Shown: piece after piece, positions 55,498 through 64,000 of the stretch
Layout of the letters: the number at the start of each line of letters is the position of its first letter
Position numbering within the stretch: the stretch's first letter is position 1
NCBI GenBank assembly: GCA_937889595.1
Contig: CALAOR010000064.1
Span: forward strand, 1-64,000
DNA: 64,000 nucleotides
Reading direction: 5' to 3'
DNA from: an uncultured bacterium
Lineage (GTDB): Bacteria > Oederibacteriota > PGYV01 > Palsa-1178
Program-made: the position numbers and the translations under genes
Notes under the pieces: generated by a model
Told to the model about the DNA's origin: nothing
Databases searched by the model: none
The model's input: only the letters and a program-made list of their open reading frames with translations

Positions 55498-58400
55498 ATG
55501 AAGTCTAAAATGTCACTATTGTTATTAATATCTTTATGCCTGCTGGCTTTTTCAAGCCGGGTTTTCGGGTACAAATATTTGGTTGTCGCCCCGGGACAGA
55601 CCTGGACCGCGGGCGCCACGGGTAATGGCATTAGCGGCGTACTTGCCAGCCAGGTAGCCGGCGTTCCTTTCAATGTTTCAGTGGTTGCCATAGATGAATC
55701 GTTCGCGACCGCGACTGCGTTTAACGCTGCGAGTTTTCCCGTGACCATGACATGCAACGCAACATCATTGATCACCCCCGCAAATCCATTTCCGCTGAAC
55801 CAGCTATTAGGTTCTACTCCAAACGCGTTAAAGTATCCCGTAACAGTCACACTCGGCAATGCGATAAGCGGAAACGTGGTTATAGCCGCAAATCCCAACG
55901 CCGGCGGCCCGTCGTTCGGCAGTGTGACCATCACGTCCCAGATCATAACTCAATATGTATTCAGCCCAATACCAAATCAGACGGCAGGGCAGGGATTTTA
56001 TATCTCAGTATCGGCCCAGGCAAGTGTTGCAGTAGTGACAGGATTCAACGGTACGGCCCAGATTACGGCAAATTATCCCGTAATAGGCCCTGTCCCGGTA
56101 GGAACTGTTCAGTTCACAAACGGGAATTTTTACGGTTTCATAACCTTAACTGCCGCGACGCAGGCAAACATGACCCTTACATGCGCTTCCACAACACCGG
56201 CTGCGACAGGCAACAGCAACACTTTTAATGTCGTGCCCGGCGCGCTCAGTGGCCTTGTCATCATAGGCCCGGGGCAGACATTCGCGCCCGGCAGCGGCAA
56301 CGGCAGGCTGGGAAACTCAACATCTACATCACAATCGCAGACGGCAGGCTCTTATTTTTATGTCACGGTTTACGCGGTTGACGCGTTCTTCAACACATCC
56401 ACCACATCAACGGTAATTGCACTTTCATCGTCCGACCCGAATTGTGTTATTACCCCGGCAAACCCGGGCGGTGTAACAACCACAGCCGGCCCGGATTTTG
56501 GCAGGGCCATATTCACGGTGCAGATAAGGACAGTTGGTTCAGGGACCCAGATACTGACTGCGACCGCGCCCTCGATTACAGCAAGCCAGGATACCGTGCC
56601 TATGACCTTCGGCGCGCTCGACCATTTTAATTTTTCCCAGCCCATAACAGACAAGACAGCGGGGGAGTTGTTCACGGTGAATGCGGCGGCAGTTGACCTT
56701 TATAACAATACTGTAACCACTTTTGCCTCGACCCCTGCGGTAAGCTTTTACTCCAATACTGGAACTTTCCTGCTTGATTCATACCACACTTACAATCACA
56801 TAACTCCGTTCTTAAACGGGTTGGGAAGTTTTTTAGCGAGGATATACAAGGTTAGCTTAAACGCGACGATCAAGCTTACATATCTGACAACAAGCGGGAC
56901 AAGCAATCCCACCTTTAATGTCGCGCCTTCTGATTTTTCTAAACTACTTTTTGTGGCGGATGGGCAGACATGGGATCCGGGCAGTATAGTAAACGTCGGG
57001 GTTTCGGGTAATCCAAATCAGGCGATAGCGGGTACGTCGTTTACCATGTCTGTTTACTCCACCGACTTCTGGGGAAATCAGATCAGTTCGGTAAGCGATA
57101 ATGTTTCAATTACAGCCACTGACAGCGTTGCCAGTATTACCGGCGTTACCCTGCCGGCCAATGTATCCCTGTCAAGCGGGTCGGCTACTTACAATATCAT
57201 ATTCAGGACAGGCGGTGCAATTACGGTCAATGGCACGGATACAACGACAACCGGCATCACTGACGCGTCGTCTATCATTAACGTATTGGCTACCGGGTTG
57301 TCGGATTTTGCAGTAGCAAATGTTCCAAGTTCAACTGTTGCGGGTCAGGCTTTTACGACGTTTATCAAGGCAAGGGATCAGTATGGCAATGTAAAGACGG
57401 ATTTTACAGGCGCAGTTTATCTTTCCGCAAATACGGATTATGCGCTGCCTTATGAATCAACCATGCAGGTAACAGGCCCGCCCCTTACCACGGGCGCATA
57501 CTATCAGACGTGGAAGGTTACTTTTACGGCCGGTGACCAGGGTGTCAGGCAGTTGACAGGCTACCTTTACAGGGCCGCGACTTATACGGCCCAGATCTTT
57601 GCAAGCGATAACTTTATAGACACGCCCATAAGCCACAGCGGGCATTTTGGACTTTCAGGTAACTGCACTGTAAATGCCGGAACAGCGGTTAAATTGCAGG
57701 TTTTACCTCCGGGAATGGAAGCAAGACCGGGAACTCCTGACGGAGAAAACAACACGCCTACGGGCCAGTCTATCAGTTCGGATTTTTCATGTACTGCCGC
57801 TCTGGTGGACACGTGGTGGAACATAGTAAAGGGCAGTATCCACCAGATCAGCGTGACCACAAGCGATTTTATAAATTCCAGTATAAACGACGTAAGTATT
57901 GCTTCAGCACCGGCGCAGTTGTTCATTAGCAGCACTACAGGCACAGTGACATTTAACGCCAGTTATGCGAGCCAGAGCAGCGCTTTTAGTATTATTGTTT
58001 CAGATGTTTCTGTCGGAGGAATAACCCCGGATACGTCGCCAAATATATTTATATTCACCCTGCAGGGCATAGCCATTCAGGCGCCCGGCGGAGCGGATTT
58101 TGCGGCACAGACAGCGGGAGTCCCTTTTTGGGTGTCGATCACGGCGTATGCAAATGTCGGCCAAGTGGCCACGGGATTTAACGGCACCATGAAAATCAGC
58201 GCAAGTACTGATTACGATGCCTCCAATTTCACCATAACGCCGACCAATTCCGTCACATTTACCGCAGGCATAGCTGTCATGCAGGTTACCATGTGGAGGG
58301 CATGGACTAATTACGCCGACCACAGCGGAGCGTATATTATCGCAACGTTTGGGTCAAACGTACTACCAGCACATTCAAATAATTTTGACGTCTTTTGGGG

Positions 58401-61026
58401 GCCTCTTACCAATGTCCTGGTACTTGCTGACGGCATGACGCATAAGCCGGGATTAAAACAGGATGGCATACCGGGTTACAAAGGATATGCGGGGACTCCG
58501 ACCACTGTCGAAGCCGGTTTTGGAAAAATGCTTGATGTGCTGTATCTCGATGATAACTACAATATAGTTTATTTTTCCCCGACAACATACACCGCATATA
58601 CAACATACGCGAAGTTAACGTCAACGGACCCGCTCGCGTCAGTGGACGGCAATAACCTCGCGGCAAATAATATATATGTGACTATCACAGCCGGGACAGG
58701 AAAGTTCCACACGGACAGCGGGATGGTTTTAAGGACAGTGGGCAGCACGGGTCAGCAATCTATAACCGCTGAAACAGGCGGAGCAGCAGGTAATAACACA
58801 ACGCCTCCTATAAACATGAGGCATACGACATTCGACCACTTTGGGGTCTCGGCGCCGGGCGGCCCTGTAATCGCGGGAGTTCCTTTTAATATCACGCTGC
58901 AGGCTTTGGACCAGTTTCAGAACATCTGTGATGATCTAAACGGCGGCACGCCATATAACAGTTCAGCCGCTTTGCAGGCAAAAACAAGCGCAAATACCGC
59001 AAATACCATGCTCCCTGTTTCGTACCTGCTCTCCAAGGGGGAAGCAATAGCATCCGTGCAGTTGTTCCAGGCGCCCGATACGAACATACACATAAACGCG
59101 GGTTCAGGGTCAAATTTAGGGGCATCGGCCGCCATAATAACCGCACCAAACGAGTTTAAACGCCTGCTTGTTATGACTGCGGGCATGATAAGGACAAACG
59201 GAGTTTATTCAACGGGTTTGACTTCGACGGTATTTACCATGTATGATACCACGTTGCCGCCATTCTCGCCTTCAAACCAGGTGATAGTCAATGACGCGGG
59301 TCATACCCCATCAGGATACCCGTTCACTATATACTCGTGCGACGCATACGGCAATATAACGGCAACGGCTGACGTTCTTGGGCAGACCATCACTGTGACA
59401 ACCAATGACCCGTATGCGCTTCCTGTGACTTTAACGTCAATTGACAGCGGTACAGGATTGGTTGGTATTAATATGGTTTTCCACAGGGCCGCACCCGGGA
59501 TATTTGTCTCAGCTTCCATTACTAATCCGCTGATACAGTCTTTTACAACGCCAAGTTTTACAACGCTTGCCGGTACTCCTTATGGCCTGCAGGTGGTTGT
59601 ACCGGGCTTGACGGCCGATAATGGTTCAGGGCATCTATCAGGGCCGGGATGGTATAATGGAATGACCGGAACACCTCAGACACAATTGTCAGGCGGCCAG
59701 CCTTTTACAATAACCATCCAGGCCAGCGATATATACGGCAACTTTACAAATAGCGTGACAGATCAGGTAAATTTGATATCTAATTCTTCCACTTCATTCC
59801 CCGGAGACGACACTTTAAATCCTTCATTTATAGGCACCTTAGGGCAGCCTGCTGACGCCGGAATATCTACGCTTTCGGCGCAAATGGTAGTGGCTTCCGC
59901 GATGAATGTCCAGTTGAATCCATATGATATAACTGACCCGACCAAGAACCATATATTGAAGCCTTATCCTATTATTTATGTCGCGCTCAGCGGGTCGCTT
60001 CAGTATAGCGTGCTCGCGGATCCAAATACATACACGGCAAATACAGACGCCGCATATACAGACTTCGGCGACTCCTCCAATTCGATTAACGCGTTAGCGA
60101 AGCCTGCCAAGTTTGCTTTCAGGGTTAATGTAATCGACAGTTTCTCGAAACAGCCTGTATACGGGGAAACGAATAACTTCATGTGCACCCCGGTTGCTTA
60201 TCCCGACTGGAACATCGTGCTCGGCGGAACACTCGGCATAGCGCAGGGGACTTCTGTAAATGGAAAATACCAGACAATAAATCAGAGTTACACTGGCGCG
60301 ACGTCATTCAGGATAAGGGTATCTGATTTAAGCTCATCGGGGCTTCTCGCGGCGTATTCGCCCATAATAGTAATGGGCGCAAATCCTAATTCTGTCACGC
60401 TGACCGTAGGCGTGCGTAATTCCAGCGGTTTCCACACGGGTATATATAATGTACAGGCTGCCACTGATACGGTTATTACAGGGCATCTTACCGACGGGAA
60501 CGGAAATAACTTAAACGGGCCGCCGGTTTCTTTCAGCGTGATAACAGGTTCGGGAACATTTACCGGCAACACAAAGAACGCGACGGCTGCCACGGTTAAC
60601 GGCGACGCCACAGTGGATTTCTTCGGCGCGTTTACGAACGAGAACAACCTAATACGCGCTTCATACAACGGATACTATGCCTATATAACCATGGCTGTAT
60701 CCATAGTTGACCCTGTATTGGGCCAGGTTTCAAACTATCCAAATCCGTTCAGGGCAGGCTCTGAAAATACCAACATATCTTATCTGCTTGACGCGAACTC
60801 TGATGTTAAAATAAGGATATATACGCTCTTTGGGGACCTTGTATTTTCCAGGGATATCCCAAGCGGCAAGCCCGGCGCTGCCGGTGGAGCGGTAAATAAC
60901 TACGTATGGGACGGTAAAAATAATAAGGGCGCGGTCATAGGCAACGGCGGGTATATATGCGTTGTTGAAGCGACAATTAGCGGTGCAAGAAAGAAAATGA
61001 TAAGGAAGATAGCGGTCGCCAAGTAA
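55498..61026 (+). CDS. Giant exported Ig-like/adhesin-type repeat protein with C-terminal FlgD-like domain
   Basis: ATG 55498 preceded by aggagg; signal peptide; repeated (V)xxPGQTWxPG...AGxxFxVxVxAxDxxxN units; VSNYPNPFRAGSENTNISYLL...VWDGKNNKGAVIGNGGYIC C-terminus. Confidence 0.87.
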   Translation: MKSKMSLLLLISLCLLAFSSRVFGYKYLVVAPGQTWTAGATGNGISGVLASQVAGVPFNVSVVAIDESFATATAFNAASFPVTMTCNATSLITPANPFPLNQLLGSTPNALKYPVTVTLGNAISGNVVIAANPNAGGPSFGSVTITSQIITQYVFSPIPNQTAGQGFYISVSAQASVAVVTGFNGTAQITANYPVIGPVPVGTVQFTNGNFYGFITLTAATQANMTLTCASTTPAATGNSNTFNVVPGALSGLVIIGPGQTFAPGSGNGRLGNSTSTSQSQTAGSYFYVTVYAVDAFFNTSTTSTVIALSSSDPNCVITPANPGGVTTTAGPDFGRAIFTVQIRTVGSGTQILTATAPSITASQDTVPMTFGALDHFNFSQPITDKTAGELFTVNAAAVDLYNNTVTTFASTPAVSFYSNTGTFLLDSYHTYNHITPFLNGLGSFLARIYKVSLNATIKLTYLTTSGTSNPTFNVAPSDFSKLLFVADGQTWDPGSIVNVGVSGNPNQAIAGTSFTMSVYSTDFWGNQISSVSDNVSITATDSVASITGVTLPANVSLSSGSATYNIIFRTGGAITVNGTDTTTTGITDASSIINVLATGLSDFAVANVPSSTVAGQAFTTFIKARDQYGNVKTDFTGAVYLSANTDYALPYESTMQVTGPPLTTGAYYQTWKVTFTAGDQGVRQLTGYLYRAATYTAQIFASDNFIDTPISHSGHFGLSGNCTVNAGTAVKLQVLPPGMEARPGTPDGENNTPTGQSISSDFSCTAALVDTWWNIVKGSIHQISVTTSDFINSSINDVSIASAPAQLFISSTTGTVTFNASYASQSSAFSIIVSDVSVGGITPDTSPNIFIFTLQGIAIQAPGGADFAAQTAGVPFWVSITAYANVGQVATGFNGTMKISASTDYDASNFTITPTNSVTFTAGIAVMQVTMWRAWTNYADHSGAYIIATFGSNVLPAHSNNFDVFWGPLTNVLVLADGMTHKPGLKQDGIPGYKGYAGTPTTVEAGFGKMLDVLYLDDNYNIVYFSPTTYTAYTTYAKLTSTDPLASVDGNNLAANNIYVTITAGTGKFHTDSGMVLRTVGSTGQQSITAETGGAAGNNTTPPINMRHTTFDHFGVSAPGGPVIAGVPFNITLQALDQFQNICDDLNGGTPYNSSAALQAKTSANTANTMLPVSYLLSKGEAIASVQLFQAPDTNIHINAGSGSNLGASAAIITAPNEFKRLLVMTAGMIRTNGVYSTGLTSTVFTMYDTTLPPFSPSNQVIVNDAGHTPSGYPFTIYSCDAYGNITATADVLGQTITVTTNDPYALPVTLTSIDSGTGLVGINMVFHRAAPGIFVSASITNPLIQSFTTPSFTTLAGTPYGLQVVVPGLTADNGSGHLSGPGWYNGMTGTPQTQLSGGQPFTITIQASDIYGNFTNSVTDQVNLISNSSTSFPGDDTLNPSFIGTLGQPADAGISTLSAQMVVASAMNVQLNPYDITDPTKNHILKPYPIIYVALSGSLQYSVLADPNTYTANTDAAYTDFGDSSNSINALAKPAKFAFRVNVIDSFSKQPVYGETNNFMCTPVAYPDWNIVLGGTLGIAQGTSVNGKYQTINQSYTGATSFRIRVSDLSSSGLLAAYSPIIVMGANPNSVTLTVGVRNSSGFHTGIYNVQAATDTVITGHLTDGNGNNLNGPPVSFSVITGSGTFTGNTKNATAATVNGDATVDFFGAFTNENNLIRASYNGYYAYITMAVSIVDPVLGQVSNYPNPFRAGSENTNISYLLDANSDVKIRIYTLFGDLVFSRDIPSGKPGAAGGAVNNYVWDGKNNKGAVIGNGGYICVVEATISGARKKMIRKIAVAK

Positions 61027-61055
61027 TAAAGATTTTATAAAACAACGGAGGTTTT

Positions 61056-62288
61056 ATGAGAAAATTTGGTTTAATAATTATTCTTGCGTTCGCGCTTGGC
61101 GCCGGGCTTTTTGCGGCCGGTGATTATGGCGCGCCCGGCGAGTTTTTAAGCTGGGGGGCCGGAGCTAGGTCCATGGGATTGGGCAGGGCTTTCACGGGTC
61201 TTTCTGACGACCCGTCAGCTGTGGTTTATAACCCGGCAGGTTTGGCGCAGCAGAACCCGCTGCAGATTACCCTGGAGCACGTTGTATTGTTTTATGACAC
61301 CATGTATGATTTTGCGGCTGTCACATATCCTGTATCGGGAATAGGCACTTTTGCGGCTTCTTATATAAGGCTCGGTTCCACGGGGTACGATTCAAGGAAT
61401 TCACAGTGGGCCACATTAGGCACATTTGGGATCACGGACCAGGCTTTCCTGCTGTCATACGCCAGGGATTTTACAAACTGGTTTGCCGCCGGATTTAACG
61501 TCAAACTGATAAGCGAGTCGGTTTTCGACAAGAACGCTTTTGGATACGGCGCGGATATTGGCGCGATGTTCACGCCCAATCAAATAATAAATATAGGCCT
61601 GTCTTTGATAAACATCATACCGCCTTCCCTGAGGCTGGACCAGACGGCGGAAGCTTTTCCCATAACCTTGAAATTCGGCATGGCGTTTAAGTTCTTCGGG
61701 GACAGGGTCATACCCCTTTTTGACATAGAAAAATCTTTTTCCAATAAGGATATGAAATTCAGGCTCGGACTTGAAGCCTATCCCATACAGGACCTCGCTT
61801 TAAGGGTGGGGCTTGATGAAACAGAACTGACCTTTGGCGCAGGTTATTTTATAAAGCCGGTCAGGATAGATTATTCAATATCATCACAGGTGCTGGGCCT
61901 GACGCACCGCGCGTCCATAACCATGGCTTTCGGCGGCTTTGACATAAACTTGAAAGCGGATCCGTCGATATTCTCGCCGGTGGGCATAAGGAAGAATACG
62001 ACCATATCCATATATGCGGTAACCAAGTACCAGATAAGCGAATGGGAACTCAACGTGATGAACGAAGACGGCGACGCTGTCAGGACATACAGCGGCGACG
62101 ATAATCCGCCCGCGACCATAATATGGAACGGAAAGGACGACAGGGGACTGCCTGTGGCCGACGGTGAATACAAACTTGTCATGAAAGTCAAGGACAAGAA
62201 CGGCAGGAACATAGAATCGGGAAAAGAGTCGGTCAAGGTTTCAAGTTCCATACCGCTGCAGCCTGGCGCCGTTAAACTCGAAGAATAA
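61056..62288 (+). CDS. PorV/UPF0164-like outer membrane protein with C-terminal FlgD-like Ig domain
   Basis: Signal peptide; EFLSWGAGARSMGLGRAFTGLSDDPSAVVYNPAGLAQ; WNGKDDRGLPVADGEYKLVMKVKD. Confidence 0.83.
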   Translation: MRKFGLIIILAFALGAGLFAAGDYGAPGEFLSWGAGARSMGLGRAFTGLSDDPSAVVYNPAGLAQQNPLQITLEHVVLFYDTMYDFAAVTYPVSGIGTFAASYIRLGSTGYDSRNSQWATLGTFGITDQAFLLSYARDFTNWFAAGFNVKLISESVFDKNAFGYGADIGAMFTPNQIINIGLSLINIIPPSLRLDQTAEAFPITLKFGMAFKFFGDRVIPLFDIEKSFSNKDMKFRLGLEAYPIQDLALRVGLDETELTFGAGYFIKPVRIDYSISSQVLGLTHRASITMAFGGFDINLKADPSIFSPVGIRKNTTISIYAVTKYQISEWELNVMNEDGDAVRTYSGDDNPPATIIWNGKDDRGLPVADGEYKLVMKVKDKNGRNIESGKESVKVSSSIPLQPGAVKLEE

Positions 62289-62315
62289 ATATAAAAAAAG
62301 GTGAGGAAAAAGAAA

Positions 62316-64000
62316 TGACAAAAAAAATCACGTTTATAGTTGTGTTTGCATCTTTTCTTGCGGGCTTCGCGGCCATGCCGGCCGCGATTCAGGCTGAAGA
62401 CAACGACAAGGAGATGCAGAAAAACTGGACACTCGCTTTGGATTCCGTAAAAACAGCGCCGGCTGACCAGGCGACCTTTGACAAACTTGACAGTTTTGCC
62501 GCCAGATGGAAGGATTCAAACAGGCTTGATGCCGCCAAAGCCGTATATTTGAAGGGAATGCTGCAGAACAAGGCCGGAAAATATAATGCGGCGTATGGTA
62601 CTTTTAAAGGGCTTGTTGAACAGTATGAAAATTCGCCTTATTCGGACAGCGCAAACTATAAAATGGGCGAGGACCTGTATAATACGGGCAAGTACACCGA
62701 CGCCCTGGACGAGTGGAGCAAATACCGTTTTAAGTATTCAAACAGCCTTTATATCATGGAAGCGGTTTACGGGATAAGCCTTTCAAATCTTAATGTAAAG
62801 GAATTCAAGAAAGCCGACAGGGAACTCAACGATTTCCTTGCCAAGTATCCTTATTATGCCAATGACGATGACGTAAAATTCATAGGCGGCCTTATAGCCT
62901 ACTACCTGGGCAGGTATGTTGAAGCCGCAGACAGGCTCAAAACGCTCAAGACAGACGCCGCTTATTACTACCTCGGGCACAGCCTTTTAAAAGAATCAAA
63001 ATATCTTGACGCCTCCGAAGCCTTCAAACAGGTAAGCGAGGGTGATGGCGCCAAAAAAAGTAAATATCTTGAAAGCGCTCTTTACAATAAAGCGGAGGCT
63101 TTTTACAAGGGCGAAAATTATCCCGTGGCAGCCGATGATTACCTTAATTTTATAAACTTGTTCCCTGCGAGCAATCTTGAGCCTTACGCGGTATATAAAA
63201 GGGGCTCCGCCATGTATAAGGACAAAAAATACGACGCGGCCGCGGCCGTGTTCAGGCAGGTTATTGACTCCAGCGGCGACAAAAGGGTAAAAGCTTACGC
63301 GCAGTATCTCATCGGGGAGTGCCTGCTGAAAGCGAACAAGTTTGACCTGGCGCTTGCCGCATATGAAAAAGTGACGGCAAATTACCCGGATGTTTACGAT
63401 GCTTACGCTTCAGCCCTTGTAAAAGCGGGTTGGTGCTATGTTTCACAGTCTAAATACGACAAAGCCGAGGAAGTGCTCAGGTCATTTACGGAGAAATTTA
63501 CAACGCACGACAGCCTGCCCCTGGGCTACTATCTTCTCGGTAATTCATATTACAGCCAGAAAAAGTACGGCGCCGCGGTTGAAGCTTACAAGTTCATCCT
63601 TGATAAATTCAAGTACAGCGATCTGACCGAGGCCGCGAACCTCATGGTTGAACTTTGTTATTTCAACCAGGGTCAGTTTGCCATATTGACCAGCGAATCC
63701 TCGGTTACCCTCGGGATCTTATCGGATAAGTTCCAGACCCCAAAGACCAATATAAGGGCCAGGTCATACTATTACCTGGGTACTGCGTACATGAAGAGCG
63801 GGATGTTCGGCCTTGCAGCGAAATCGTTCCAGGAAATAGTTGACAATTATTATGACAGCGATATTACAACCGAATCACGCGCCAACCTGGCATGGTGCTT
63901 TTACGAGGTTGATAATTTCCGCGGCGCAAGGACCATGGCAAAGGATGTCGTATCGACCGCATCGGCATCGCCTGACGTGAAAAAAGCGTGCGAGATACTT
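62316..64000 (+). CDS. Exported TPR-repeat protein, truncated by window end
   Basis: ATG 62316 opens MTKKITFIVVFASFLAGFAAMPAAIQAEDNDKEMQKNW... and appears open to 64000; not in the supplied ORF list because it runs off the window. Confidence 0.8.

Overview
The 64 kb window is a densely coded, mostly plus-strand chromosomal segment from a Gram-negative bacterium. A lipid A/LPS core block (lpxB, waaA, lpxK) is present. Signature-style C-terminal 'YPNP/FlgD-like' domains and a PorV-like protein suggest a candidate-phylum lineage, but this is a low-confidence inference. Recognisable blocks are: a PMT-type membrane glycosyltransferase inside a long inverted repeat; a MarR/EmrA/EmrB efflux operon with a candidate operator; a giant NHL-repeat secreted protein; truA, polA and coaE followed by a c-di-GMP/HDOD/HD-GYP signalling cluster; an ECF sigma factor, a TM/carbohydrate-binding protein and a secreted glycoside hydrolase; a polyamine operon (pyruvoyl Arg decarboxylase, speE, speB) joined to a YfhO-type protein; a DUF2723/TPR protein; hflX; the LPS core operon; a GH26-like protein; tRNA-Met(CAT) with tilS; a fabF homologue; a two-component cluster; and an Ig-like adhesin, PorV-like protein and TPR gene at the right end, the last truncated by the window. 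The most unusual signals are non-coding: (1) two ~100-nt hairpins (A) with a near-identical 38-nt core but different, self-complementary arms; (2) a nested inverted-repeat element that carries hairpin A next to a second repeated hairpin (B), and a locus where A and B flank a glycosyltransferase gene inside 114-bp inverted repeats; (3) several unrelated 7-bp-period degenerate tandem repeats just downstream of gene 3' ends, two of them folded into hairpins. All calls come from reading the sequence and the supplied ORF track. No database search was run.
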